Assembly: GCA_037954325.1 (NCBI GenBank)
Contig: JBBMNZ010000021.1
Location: 11,082,616-11,146,615, forward strand
From: Fistularia commersonii
Taxonomy: Eukaryota; Chordata; Actinopteri; Syngnathiformes; Fistulariidae
DNA: 64,000 bases
Direction: 5' to 3'
The notes beneath the pieces are model-generated. The model was not told the origin of the DNA. It worked only from the letters and a program-made list of their open reading frames with translations, and searched no databases. Position numbers and translations under genes: made by a program. Positions 9,901-21,514 of this stretch are shown here, piece by piece; position 1 is the first letter of the stretch, and every line of letters begins with the position of its first letter.

Positions 9901-12370
9901 CTCGCAGCGGGACTGTCGCGGGGACTGAGAAATCATGAACTGGGTCCGATCCAGACTCACCCTCTGTTCACTGGTCACAACCTATGGCGGGAGACGAGAG
10001 AGAGAGAGAGAGAGAGTAACAGAAAGCGAATGCAAGAGAGAAAGAGCGAGGAGAAAATCATGCATTTTTCAATTTCTAAGAAGAACATCACGCAAATAGG
10101 TTTTTGCCTCTCCTTATACTTTATAACTTTCAGATATTAAAGTGTACAGAACCTACTATAAATATTTTTAAGAGGACATGTGTCATTTTACTACAGCTAT
10201 CAGTTTATCAGGGGTTGCTAGAACATGAAGTTAGAAGTACATTGCAGTCATTCCAAGAGTTACAAAAGTATCCCTTGCATGTATTCGGTGTGCATGTGTG
10301 CTTGGGTCGGGAGGGTTTGGGGGTAGAAACTTAATTCCTAAGGATGCAGCTTATCATTGCCACCAGGTAAAACCCAGTCATTCAACGTCTTCATTGGAAT
10401 AAAAAGTCACCTCAGCATCTAGAACGCTTATTCTGTAGGGGTTTGGGGGGGCGGGGGTAAAGCTAATATAATGTAATAAAAAATATAATAAAGGAAATAT
10501 CAAATGCTGTGGTAAAAAGGAACATGGGCTCTTCCCAGAGCAGGGATGCTTCCGTTTGTTGTGAACCCCCCCTCCGAGCTTTTTTAAATAACCAAGACTA
10601 ACACTCGCTGATCTGACCCTCAAAAGTCAGTTTTCGATACAAGACGGTTTTGTTTCAAGATTTTTTTTTTTCATGGTTCTATTTTTTATTTTATTTTATA
10701 TATTTGTTTTCATTTTAATTTTTCTGTGTTGCTCATCAAATATTCCTCTCCAGGAAATTCATCTTGTTTCTCTCACAGATGAAGCAACAAAAAAGAAAGC
10801 AAACCTCTAGGCGTACATGAACTAACGACTGAGCATATTATTCTTGTCTAGTTATTTTTAAAACGACAAGATGATTGCTAAAATCAATAAGAAGTGATAA
10901 ATGTCCATTTAATGCCAATAGTTACGTTCATCTCATCTTCCTAAAATACTGAAATAATAATTCGGTAAAAACATATCTGAAAAGGAATCATTTTAACATT
11001 TTTTTGTGCATTAGGGTATGTAACAAGTTCATCCTTTATTTATTTATAATCGTGTGTGAAACTAATATAATGAAAAGTGAAGATGTGGTGGGGGGCAAAG
11101 CTGGCTGGTTACAAGGCAGCTGAAGGAGTAGAAGAGGAGCGGCGAGGGTTTTGGCTGCACGTAGCGCTTAAGTTTGCAGAGCACTATCACCAGGGGTATT
11201 TATTTATAAACGGGAAGCGAGATGTCACAACTGTAAAGCACAACACGAGTCGCCAATATCTGTGTGTTTGGACTTGGAACCGATGATAAGCCTCATCCGG
11301 ATCGATCTGCAGTCACATGGGGATACTTTTCCCTTCTCTTGCTTTCTCAGGCAGCACCAGCATCCTCCCTCACCTGCATCTCTGCCACATCACACACATT
11401 ACAGTATATAGAATGTAGCTTGTATATAGCCTTTTCAATTAATACTTTTTGTAATTCCCCCCAACTTAATTCTACATTTTTACCAGTTTTGCTAATTATG
11501 AATAAATGCATAAACAAATATAAGTGTGGCTATTCAGCATAGTCCTCATTTTTTTTAAAACTTTTACGTATTTTTGTTTTTAAAGCAGGAGCTTTTTTTT
11601 TTTGTTTTGTTGTTGTTTCACATTTTCTTATCATCCATTTGGATTTTTAAGGTGTTGCCTGGAAAACAACTGAAGAAATAATACATTTTATCATAAGGCC
11701 TTACATGCACAAAAAGCTAAATGTATCGTGATTCTGTTCGAACAAGAGACGAAGCTTTGAGGAAAAATTCTAGAGAAGAGGAAGAAAAAATGAAATAAGA
11801 TGACTTAAAGTTTCTCTGACCAGCCTCTTGTTTGAGTTCTAGTATCCTGAAGGGTTTCAGAATTATTTTACTAGCACCTTGTGAAGTGTTTCCGTGTCAG
11901 TGATGTAATTTATTAATGTTTGTAGCTTTTTTATACTTGTAAAACTTAAAAAGAGATTTTTGTTTTGGAATATTTCATCGACTCGTGAATTTTTTTTTTT
12001 GGTTTTTCCCCCTTAGCAGAGTTTTTCTTTCAATTTTTTTTAGGGAGGGGAGTCACAAAATGTACACACTAGAATTCATGTTAGCAAACTCTATTATAAC
12101 GTGTTTTTTTGTTTTGTTTTTAATCTCATCACGTCTCCACTCATAGTCGATATTACCAATATAACTATTGTTAATATTCCGCAACGCTCTATTTTAGTTT
12201 TTCCGGTGGTGCTGCATCCAGCGGCACAGATGTTCACCACACGTCCACGTCTCCCATCACGACTGTCAGTGGGACATATTTTCAGGTTTTATTTGTACAA
12301 CATGTGTGTTGCTTTGTTGTGGATTATTTTTGTATGTCTGACTTATTAAATGCATCCACTGTGCAGGACA
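9901..12370 (+). other. phf2: phf2 3' untranslated region (probable extent)
   Basis: After the stop codon the sequence is AT-rich with many T runs and no credible exon. Candidate poly(A) signals are AATAAA at 11,501-11,506 and ATTAAA at 12,345-12,350; the latter sits in a complex, UTR-like stretch with TTGTACA and TGTATG motifs. A GA microsatellite lies at 9,996-10,016. The true cleavage site is inferred, not proven. Confidence 0.6.
12345..12350 (+). terminator. phf2: candidate distal poly(A) signal of phf2
   Basis: ATTAAA is followed within about 20 bases by a GT-containing stretch. It ends the UTR-like sequence; beyond it the DNA is ordinary AT-rich intergenic sequence. AATAAA at 11,501 is the alternative. 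Confidence 0.35.
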
Positions 12371-14005
12371 GTTAAGAGTCTCTGTTGTAGCTGTCTTCCC
12401 TCACTGTTATTGACAGTACTAGTAAGTATTTGCAATCCTTTTTGATCTGAATCTATATTTTTCTGTATTTAGACAATTTTTTTTTTTTGTTTTGTTTTGT
12501 TTTGAGATCCTGTCTCAATTTTTTTAAAGTGGAGAAATGGCAAATTCCGAGGAACAAGCATATTGTTGTTGAATGATATGATTGTCCACCTTGTTTACAT
12601 TTGCAATACAGTTACTGTGGAAAACCTGCTTTGTAATGTGTTCATCTCAAAACAACTCATCTCCAACCCCCAACCTCAGGCTAAAACAATCTTGTTCAAG
12701 GTTTCTGAAATTCACCGTGCTGAACAGGCCGGTCCAACACAATAGAAATCCATCCATTACCAATGCTTATTGATTCTAATCCCCAACCCAGTGAAGTCAA
12801 AAAAGCGCCCATTGGGACGCATTTGAGCAACTGCAATGTTTGGCCACTAGATGGCAGTATACATGAAGACTCAACCTGAAGCATGTGTTTGAATTTTAAC
12901 TGGAAGACCCAGGATTAGTGATGATGATGATGACTGTTCATACAGAAAATTGGCAAAATTAGAATAAAATATGGAACAGAACTATTTGATATTTTCTAGT
13001 AAAACTGTACAGATAAGGAATTAACAGTTAAAATTTCAAGTAAAAATGAAAAGAATAAGGGCAAGAATAAGGAAAATATTCCCAAAAAATATTCTAAAAG
13101 TATTCCAAAATTAAATATAACTATTTTTAACACTACAACAAAAATATCAGTTGTTATAATTACTGTTATTATTATTGTCATCATTATTGTATTATTCATC
13201 ATTATTATATTACACCTTACACAGATCCCAGTTACAGAACGAGCTGTTTAAAACAAAAAGGCTATAGACATAGTAAAGTCACAAGGAATGAGTAAAATAA
13301 AATAAAACTAATAATGTAACTGACGTTTTTTAAACAATTGTAAAAAATGGAACATAGGAAGATAAAATGAGTCTACAGTCTAAGACACTTGAATTTTAAT
13401 AAAAATGCAATTCAAGAGAATGTCACCGAAAAGAATTCCATTCAATGCAATGAGATAAGGGAGGGATGAACACTAATCAGGAAAAACAAACAACAATTTG
13501 AATTATTTGTCAAGCAGTGAAGGTTTCAGAGCTAAACATATTTTGAAAGCTGCATGGACATTTTCAGCTCGATCAGGAATTAATGCGAAGGAACAAGAAA
13601 TAAGGAATACCATACACGCATTGTTTTTTCATCATGTCGACATAATATCCTGCAATATCCTCATAATATCCTCTTGTTTTAAGTTGAAAGCTATTATGTG
13701 TAAAAGAAACAAATATTGCAAAGATTCAACAGAATTGTACTGTTTAAGTGACTTTGACAAGGCATTTCAATGTTGTGACACATTTCGTGTTACACTATAA
13801 AAAAAAATCATTTTTCATGAGAATGATGGGGGAAATATTTGGATTTTCAGAATTTGAGAAAAAGGATATTTATATCCCAACACAGCAAATGAAGGACACT
13901 TGAAATATTATGTTGTTTTTCATACGATAGTATCAATGAAAGCCTCTATCAGTCGTCTTAAACACAGAAATCTCCTGTTTAGGACCGACAGGGAGTGACA
14001 CAACT
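12371..14005. other. AT-rich intergenic DNA
   Basis: No gene recognised. A 100-codon open frame at 13,498-13,800 has no recognisable domain and is probably chance. Confidence 0.5.
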
Positions 14006-14029
14006 TGTTTAAAGCATGCCTGCATGCAT

Positions 14030-14067
14030 GTGTGTGTGTGTGTGTGAGTGTGTGTGTGTGTGTGTAT
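14030..14067. repeat. (TG)n microsatellite
   Basis: Slightly interrupted TG repeat in intergenic DNA. Confidence 0.9.
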
Positions 14068-14457
14068 GTGGGGGTGGAGTGAAACCACACGGCTGTTAAA
14101 GGTCACGACCTTGTTTCCAGCCCGGCTGGAAACAAAGTGACTTGTTATTGTTAGCTAATTGTTAACACAAGAAGCCCAAGTGTTCTGACATCGGCAAGAG
14201 CAACAATCACATAATTTGTCCTCACGGGATCATTTTCTCGCACGTTGCTTCACGGGGAGAAAAAAAAAAAACGGATGCTGCATTTGGGGCCAAATGGTCA
14301 CTTTAGTGAGGCTTCAGAAACACAATAGACACAAATGTATAAAGAAGCTTAGAAACATCTTATTGTAAATGCAGTACCTTTAAACCCTTAATGAATGTAA
14401 TTTTTTACTAATATGAATACAAAGTTTAACTGAGATAAATTGTGTGTAAGGCTGTAA

Positions 14458-14548
14458 GGCAGGTTTCATTGATTACATATATATATATACACATACACAT
14501 ATATATGTGTGTATTTGACATATATATGTATATATACATGTATCTTTA

Positions 14549-14602
<54 letters not shown>

Positions 14603-14624
14603 TATGTAATCAATGAAACCTGCC
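14458..14624. repeat. fold-back element with (TA)n core
   Basis: ggcaggtttcattgattaca followed by tatatat (14,458-14,484) is repeated exactly as its reverse complement at 14,598-14,624. The 113-base centre is TA/TG-rich and includes an uninterrupted (TA)20 at 14,557-14,596. Transcribed or single-stranded DNA would form a long hairpin. Confidence 0.85.
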
Positions 14625-14632
14625 ATATATAT

Positions 14633-14700
14633 ATGTGTGTGTGTGTTTGTGTGTATGTATGTATGTATGGATGTATGTATGTGTATATGTATGTATATGT
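14633..14700. repeat. (TG)n/(TGTA)n microsatellite
   Basis: Compound TG and ATGT repeat directly right of the fold-back. Confidence 0.85.
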
Positions 14701-15465
14701 TTTGGGCTGTTTTTTCGGTTTTTTTTACGTTAATCGTTTAAGCAAGCTTTCTCTCTTCTTAAATGACAAAGAAAAGCGACAAAAATGACCTAAAAACACT
14801 GAATCAGAAAGTTGTGGATTGAAACTTTTGATAAATTCCATTATCACAGCAGATAATCAGGTTTCCATTGTGCCAGTGATTTCCCCTGGTTCTACTAAAG
14901 GAGGAATTTTGTGAAAATACAATATAATTAAACAAAATTAAATTTCATTAACATTCATTTAATTTTTAAAAATGACCGAGTGAAAAAATAATTTTCAAGT
15001 ACTTTGAGTTATTAATGGATATTTTGAACAAATGAAGTTGAGTAGTTTCTTCTTTCTGACACCAAAATTGTATCCAAAATTTCAAGTTTGAAGCAAAATA
15101 TCTGTTTCTAGTCTGTAAAAAAGTGAGGGGGCGATGAAGGATTTTTGAAATTGATTAATGTGCATCATTAGCAGTGGCATGTATGCATATAACTCATTAA
15201 TAAATCCTTAAACCCCTTGCAAACAACTGATGGAAAGAGGGAAGTCATTGGATATGACTGTGCTTTTCAGTGGCCTAATTAGAATCACCCAAAAAAAAAA
15301 ACTTTCAACAATAAATTTTGAACATTTGGAATTCATAAACTTTTAAAAGCAAGGCTGCAACCGTTTTCATATCTAAATCCAGACAGTTCTGCTTCATAGC
15401 TTGGTGATTTTATGTGATTTACATTTTTTTTCAGCCTTTACATCAACTTTTACGTTTTTGGGGGG
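14701..15465. other. intergenic, nothing recognised
   Basis: AT-rich sequence with no exon, mobile element or clear regulatory pattern that I can support. Confidence 0.5.
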
Positions 15466-15466
15466 T

Positions 15467-15516
15467 CGTGTGTGTGTGTGAAGGACCCATGTGTGTGTGT
15501 GTGTGTGTGTGTGTGT
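15467..15516. repeat. (TG)n microsatellite pair
   Basis: Two TG tracts separated by 'aaggaccca'. Confidence 0.85.
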
Positions 15517-15850
15517 TATAAATAAGCACATTCATTACATGTCGCAGGAGGATATTGAACGGAGAACTGTTGTGTGAATAAAACCTCTATTTTCATGTAG
15601 AGCAGGATAACACTTTGTGGTTTATAATGTTCTCACTTAGCGCGCACAGGCTGCTAAATTGCATTGTAATAACCGCTCTCCAGTGGATGCGTATCTACAC
15701 AGTAATAACACGTTTATTACAGTGAACATCTTGTTGGTCCTGCACACACACCCCTCCCCGAGGAGAGGTCCTGTTGCCTCTGACTGAGCGGCCCCCACCC
15801 AAAAAGGGGGCAAGTGGGATCACAGTTGAGGTGTCGGAGCGGAGAGAGAA

Positions 15851-15980
15851 TGTGTGTGTATGTGTGTGTGTGTGTGTGTTTGTGTGTGTGTAACGGCCCC
15901 GAGTGCACGCGTGACCGTGCCGTGCAGCCGCCGCCACGATCAGCGATCCCAGATGTGAGGCTACAGCCTTGGCCCCCCCC

Positions 15981-16034
<54 letters not shown>

Positions 16035-16086
16035 CGCGAAAGATGTCTTAATTACAAAGGAATGTCAGGTTCAATCCCTCCTATCC

Positions 16087-16131
<45 letters not shown>
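15851..16131. repeat. microsatellite cluster: (TG)n, (CA)n, (CA)n
   Basis: TG tract 15,851-15,891, then CA tracts 15,982-16,032 and 16,091-16,131. Because TG on one side faces CA on the other, the single strand could pair across about 90 bases. Long reading frames here encode only CV or HT repeats and are not genes. Confidence 0.9.
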
Positions 16132-16134
<3 letters not shown>

Positions 16135-16139
16135 GTCGT

Positions 16140-16390
16140 AGTGTGTGTCCCTCCCCTCCCGCAGGTTCACGGCCGCCGTGCGTTCACGACGCGTGTGGAC
16201 TCGCCCGCGATCGGGCCGAACGGGGCCACCGGCGCGGCGGGAGGAAGAGCCCCGCCGGTGGCCCCGGGCAGCGATGAAAGGCAAGTGGATTATCCGGGAC
16301 AGGAACCCCCACCTCCGCGGTGAGGACGTGCAGAGAGACGCTTCGACTCCTGCCAAAAAAACAAACAAATATAAACACGCTTTCTGAAGA
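16140..16390. other. CpG-rich block with splice-like sites on both strands
   Basis: 16,160-16,330 is very GC- and CpG-rich against an AT-rich background. On + there is ctcccgcag at 16,164 and gtgagg at 16,320. On - there is a strong acceptor (tttttttggcag) just above 16,352. No encoded product is recognisable in any frame. It could be a small CpG island, an exon of an unannotated transcript, or a GC-rich repeat. Confidence 0.35.
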
Positions 16391-16859
16391 GGGTCGGTGT
16401 AATTACTGCGTCATAAAGAGCCCGTAATGCGTCTTGACAGGCGATTATCGGCAGGGATTATTCGCATTCTGTCGTGATTCAGACGACCTGCGACTATCGT
16501 GACATGGACTCATCCTGGCTCAGCAGGTGTCCCACCAAACAACTTTAATTAAAAAAAAAATTACAAACAGATAAATATTCCAACACTACCTCCGACAGAA
16601 GTGCAACAGAACAGAAACCCATCAATTTTAGTCTAACCTTATAATTACCATGTTACGACCCAATATGTGGAATACATTTAATAAATAAATACATCGTTAA
16701 AAAAAAAAAAACAACATAATAAAGTAAATAATACAAAAATTACGTTGCCACTAATTGATGATTTATGACCGATTTTTCATACTATAAGTCTCACTTTTTT
16801 TCCTTATGAGTAACAAACAGGTTTAATTAAGTTCCTAATGAAATGCAGTGAAAACATGC
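16391..16859. other. AT-rich intergenic, nothing recognised
   Basis: A-runs and simple AT-rich sequence only. Confidence 0.5.
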
Positions 16860-17260
16860 AGTAACCTCCCTGGCAGGGGTAACGGCTGTCCGACAGTCTG
16901 GGCGAATACCGCCCGGCTCCATGACAAACACAGAGGCTCTGTTTCATGCTGGTATGTTTCCCTAACCTTTGGCAGGCCCGGAGGTTTCGGAGCTGGAAAA
17001 CAACACTCCCGTCGTTAACGTTTGACGCCCGTCAAGGAAACGACTGTCACGGGTGAAGCGCGAGCCCACCCATTGGAGAGTATCATTAATGGGAGCGTGA
17101 TCGAGGCCTACGGGGAAAGCTTGGTTTATTCATCGAGGACGGCTGCGGTCGCGGTCGTCACAACAGCATTCGACCGACTTTTCATTTCGTTTTCGCTTAT
17201 CAGAGGCAGGAGAAATTGTCGAACTGTATCTGCCGTTCGCCATCATTCATAAGAAAAAAA
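16860..17260. promoter_or_regulatory. complex non-coding island (possible conserved element or 3' UTR)
   Basis: Balanced, low-repeat sequence with TATCATTAATGGGAGCG near 17,080 and a homeodomain-like core. If the candidate minus-strand exon at 17.4 kb is real, this could be its 3' UTR, since the minus strand has AATAAA at 17,125-17,130. Conservation was not tested. Confidence 0.3.
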
Positions 17261-17372
17261 AAACAAGACTTTGTATGTGTTTGTTCCAAGACAAGCCAGG
17301 ATTCTTTCTGACAAAACAGAACAATAAATCTCATGAAAAAAAAAAATGTCCATCATCATCGGGATGAGGAGC

Positions 17373-17471
17373 TCAGAGAGAGGAGTCTGGGCCTTGGCCT
17401 TCTGGCGTGACAAAACCTCCTGCCAGCGTTGGCTGAGCAGCGATGCCTCCAGTCACTCCCACCCTGGTGGC
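17373..17471 (-). CDS. candidate terminal coding exon of an unknown minus-strand gene
   Basis: On the minus strand, gttaaca and a T-rich tract lead to ctgcag/ttctag/. Starting after the second AG, 32 codons are open to TGA: ATRVGVTGGIAAQPTLAGGF, VTPEGQGP, DSSL. The segment is clearly more GC-rich than its surroundings. The last four residues fit a class I PDZ ligand (x-S-x-L), which may be chance. A second frame is also open but Arg-rich. A minus-strand AATAAA lies at 17,130-17,125. I do not recognise the protein and found no partner exon upstream (rightward). It could equally be a non-coding RNA exon or coincidence. Confidence 0.3.
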   Translation of the reverse strand, partial: ATRVGVTGGIAAQPTLAGGFVTPEGQGPDSSL

Positions 17472-17479
17472 CTAGAACT

Positions 17480-18289
17480 GCAGAAAAATGTTAACAAGTG
17501 AAACCAGATACAAATAAACAGACTTAAACGCCTTTTGAATCATCTGAAGCGTTTGAATTACTCCAATGGTTCATGTCGGATTCTTGATTGTCAATTCTCG
17601 ATATTTCTGACTTTGGAGGCTGATGGGAAATTTGGCTTTTTTTTTTTCCACTTGGCTGCTTTTTATTATTATGATCAACGGACATAAACGCTGACAACAG
17701 AAGCAAACTTAGGAGATACTTCTGAGCGAAACCCGTACAGGTTTTTCCTGCCTGTTTATTGAACGGGTTTATTGAAACAGCACAAATCTGCTTCACATAA
17801 CTAAAACTGAAAACACATGATTTACAATAATTCCAGTGAAGCTTTAAGGACATGTTTTATGACCTGAATCCTTATCACTGGCCCACCTCAGCAAGAAAAG
17901 GTCAGGTCATAGAGTAAATTGCTCAACTTAACTTAAGGTGGCTGAACGATGATTCTTTCCTCTATTTGTCGGCCAAAACTTTTTCTGACAGAAAGTACAA
18001 TACAATAATAAAACACAACTTCTACTCTTATTCACTGTTAGGCAGAGTTGGCACAGACATGATGTACTTTATGTCAGGATGAATGGGTGGTTATATTGTC
18101 TTTGTATCTTGACGAGTTTGATGATTATGTAAAAATATGGAGGACTGATGTATTTTCTGGATATGGATGTTGCATCGGTCTGCACACTGGTGTGTGTGGT
18201 GAACGTGTTAAACGCTGTCAACAATATGTGGAAGTAGGATGTGGGCATTGGATGGACCGCACTTCAGATACCTCTGTGTGTGCTTTAGA
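17480..18289. other. intergenic, nothing recognised
   Basis: A 109-codon minus-strand frame at 17,524-17,853 has no known domain and no supporting signals. Confidence 0.45.
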
Positions 18290-18356
18290 CCAGAGGTCTC
18301 CAACCGCCGGCCGCAGACCATTTGTTATGGGACCACATAGAATGAATAAAGTTGCT
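18290..18356 (+). mobile_element. hAT-type element end fragment
   Basis: cagaggtctccaaccgccgg followed by ccgcagacca resembles the CAGGGGTCTCCAACC ends of hAT/Charlie-type repeats. No opposite end was located. It lies immediately before duplicated 'aaaacacttccact' stretches and the LINE fragment. Confidence 0.45.
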
Positions 18357-18544
18357 TAAAATCGCATGTATTTCATTTTCACTATTCTTACGGGTATTTA
18401 AAAAAAAAAAAACACTTCCACTTGTCTTTGGGGTATTAAAGAAAAAAAAACACTTCCACTGGTCTTCCGGGTAATGCAGCAACTCTTTTATTAGAAAATG
18501 TTTTACAGAAAATTTATTCCCTGGACATCAAAACAAAAATAATG

Positions 18545-19090
18545 TTTTAAATAAATTTGATAAGGAATTGATTGCAACTCTGCGGACTATGTATCTGAGT
18601 CTACCAATACCCCCCAAGGCAGAAGAGACGCACTTCAAAATTATGAATGACAACTACCCATCTAAGGAATTATTTAGGTTACACTTTCATATTTAGATGA
18701 AATTTGCACATTTTGTGAAGACAATATTGAAACCATATATTTTTCATGTGGAAAAAAGTACAAGGCTTCTGAGCTAAAACTCAAAAATCGATTCAAGACA
18801 AATTTCCATCATCACCAATTTCTTTCACAAGAGATTATGTAACATTTGGTTTACTTTTAAGCAACAAAAGAAATGAACTCTGTGTCACTGTTATTTTTGG
18901 TCTGGCCAAGTTCTTCATACACAAAAACCAGAATACAAAAATGTTCCCCCAATTTTAAGTACTTGTAAATGATTTTGAATTATATAAGAAATCCTTAAAA
19001 CTTGTTGGAAAATCCAAAAACCAAAAAAATATACAGTTTTATGACTGATATTCCTTTAGATCCATCGAGTTAAATACATATTGTATTCCC
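18545..19090 (+). pseudogene. LINE ORF2 C-terminal remnant (L1/Tx1 type)
   Basis: Frames on + read KELIATLRTMYLSLPIPPKA, EETHFKIMNDNYPSKELFRL, then after a frameshift EICTFCEDNIETIYFSCGKK. A later stretch reads TFGLLLSNKRNELCVTVI and LAKFFIHKNQN. This is the usual tail of fish L1-like reverse transcriptases, including the ETHFKI...YPS and C-x2-C...C patterns. Several stops and frameshifts mean it is dead. Polymerase and endonuclease parts are absent. Confidence 0.75.
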
Positions 19091-19984
19091 CTTGCCATTT
19101 TTTTATTGTTATTATTATTCATTTTATCATGTTAATTTATTAATTTTACAGTTAATTAATTGCTTACAGTTAACTTATTGCATACAAAATGAATATCCTT
19201 CCGTTTCCTCATACCTGTTTGTATCATTGACATTGGATTCTATTCAATCATGTTGAATAGAAAAATTGTTAAAAAAAACACTTCCGGTAGTTTTCCGCGT
19301 ATTTTATTTTGAAAAAAACCCACTTCCGCTATTGATTCGCTCACGTTAAGTTAACCGTCGCTCAAGTGGCCAACAAACAATTGTCTTTGAGCTTTATCGA
19401 AAAGGGAGAAATTCGAGAAGGAACACCAGAAGGCTGCCAGAGTGCCAGAAAAAAAGAAGTTACATTTGGTATTTGTATTTGAACGAAAACACCAAAAGTT
19501 CATCTAAAACTGCGGGTTCAGCGCAACAGGTGATTCCCACGATACACACCTGCTCTGCGTAATTGGCGGTGAACGGCTAATAGCTGGCCAATGAAGCCGT
19601 GAAATCCTCAAAAATACCCCGTTCAAATAGAGACCAAACATCCCTAAACGTCATATCTTTGTATGACAACTTGACTTTGACAACAACAAAAACAAGGTTA
19701 CGGAGTCTTAGAACCAAGAAACACACTTCGAAGGTCACCGCATACCATCAACCCCATGAAGACCGTCTATTTGCAGGGGAAAAAAAGCTCAGGGCTCCCG
19801 CTGATTCCACATTATGGTGAGTAAATTTTGGTGTGATATCAAAAGTGCGTAGAGTAAGGTTTAGAAGAACGTAAATGTACTTTATTAAAAAAAAAACAAA
19901 ACAACAAAAAAGCCCCCTAAAGCTGTCTGGCATGACAGTGGTCGTGGCAAAAAAAGATGGGGGGCCAGTTTTCAACTCTAAATG
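19091..19984. other. intergenic, mixed repeats not classified
   Basis: Contains an inverted repeat ttctattcaa/ttgaatagaa at 19,238-19,262 and 'aaaacacttccggt' sequence echoing 18,410-18,470, so the LINE piece may have landed inside an older repeat. No gene recognised. Confidence 0.35.
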
Positions 19985-20610
19985 GATCAAATGTTTTAAT
20001 CATATGTATGAATATGATGGTTGAGTCAATGAATTGATGAATTTATGTTTTAATCAGTGTATTAATGAATCCAATGTTTTAGTCAGTAATTGGATGCACT
20101 TCAGGTTTTAATCACTATATGGATATATTCAATGATTCAGTCAATTAATGGATGAATTAAATGTTTTAGTCAATTATAGATGAATCCAATGTTTTTTTCA
20201 AAGCACCGATGAATCCAATGTTTGAGTCAGTGAATGTTTGAATGTATGTTTTAGTTGACATGTTTTCGACAATTAATGGGTGAATTGATGTTTTAGTCAA
20301 AGAATGTGTTTAATGTCTTAACCAATATTTAAATGAACCTTGTGTTTTTGTCAATGCATGGATGACTCCAGCACTTTGTCAATGTATAGATAAATCAGGT
20401 GTTTTAATCAATGCAAGGATAAATCCAATGCCTTTGTCTATGAATGCATTTAATGTCTTAGCCAGCATATGGATGAATCCAATAGTTTTGTCAATGCATA
20501 TATAAATCCAATGTTTTAGTCAATGAATGAATGAAAGAATTTATGTTTTCGACACTATATGGATAAATCCATGTTTATGTCACTATATGGATGGATTTGA
20601 TGTTTGTTGT
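19985..20610. repeat. degenerate minisatellite, 28-29 bp period
   Basis: About 21 diverged tandem units built on ATGTTTTAGTCAATG followed by ATGGATGAATCCA. The TTTTAGTC-like core recurs near 19,993, 20,022, 20,049, 20,077, 20,106, 20,135, 20,164, 20,192, 20,220, 20,249, 20,291, 20,345, 20,374, 20,402, 20,432, 20,485, 20,514, 20,545 and 20,573. The spacing is almost always 27-30 bases. Confidence 0.85.
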
Positions 20611-21459
20611 CTTGGTGTGTGGATGAACAAGGATGGGACAACTGTGATGATATGCACCACTAGCTTTTCAGTATGTGTGGGCTGAAATGTTCTTTTTATT
20701 CCTTGCCATTTTTTTCCATGGGACTACAGATGGAAATTAGCTCTCTAGTTAGAATCTGGTAAAACCATCTTGGCTCTATTTGAACCCTAATGTTTTTGTA
20801 TGCACCCCCCTAATAATGAAATAAATTAAATGAAAATGAGATTGACAGCAGGTTAAATTATGGCTACAGGAGTAGCAGATGAAGTATTTACATAGTTCTC
20901 TCAGATAATTAGATATCGTATAAAATACCCTGTAAGTTTCACTCTCCGAGTGTTTATGTGTATAGATGGTTCATCTATGATGTCAAAAAATGCCTGAGGG
21001 TTAATTTAGAACTCTAAATTGTCACAGGGTTTTATTAATTTTTCATTTATTTTTAGTTCTGGAGTTTTTCTAGACAAGATTTTGACCAGAATTCTCATTA
21101 TCCTCCTGTCATATTTCTACAAAATATTTTTTTCTTTATCAACATTATCAACTTAGCTTCATGTATATTGAAAAGTTAAATGGACCCCCCCAAAATCCCA
21201 AACTTTGGACACACTGGTTCACATTGCCACTGATTCTATAATGATTTCTTAGAACCATGTTCCTGTTTTTACAAAGCTCTGTGTAGCTGCTGTCACTTAG
21301 GTGATCAACAACAACCACAACAAAGACCTCTGTGGTCAGTAAAGCGGCTTTAGTTGATTACAATGAAGGCAATCTGCCATGACCCCCTCATCCACAGGTC
21401 CTCTGACTGCTGACAAAATTGGTCTAGAGAGGTGAGGGTAAAGCCAAACTAGCCAATTC
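20611..21459. other. intergenic, nothing recognised
   Basis: AT-rich sequence without exons or repeats that I can classify. Confidence 0.45.
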
Positions 21460-21514
21460 ATGGGTGCCTTTGTGGGGCATGATGAATGTAAACACGATTC
21501 AGGAGCTCTGCTTC

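Noticed and set aside
15695..16134. Several frames over 100 codons
   Set aside because: They consist of CV and HT dipeptides from TG/CA microsatellites.
19985..20610. CRISPR-like regular repeat spacing
   Set aside because: The unit is continuous and diverged with no unique spacers, and the DNA is vertebrate.
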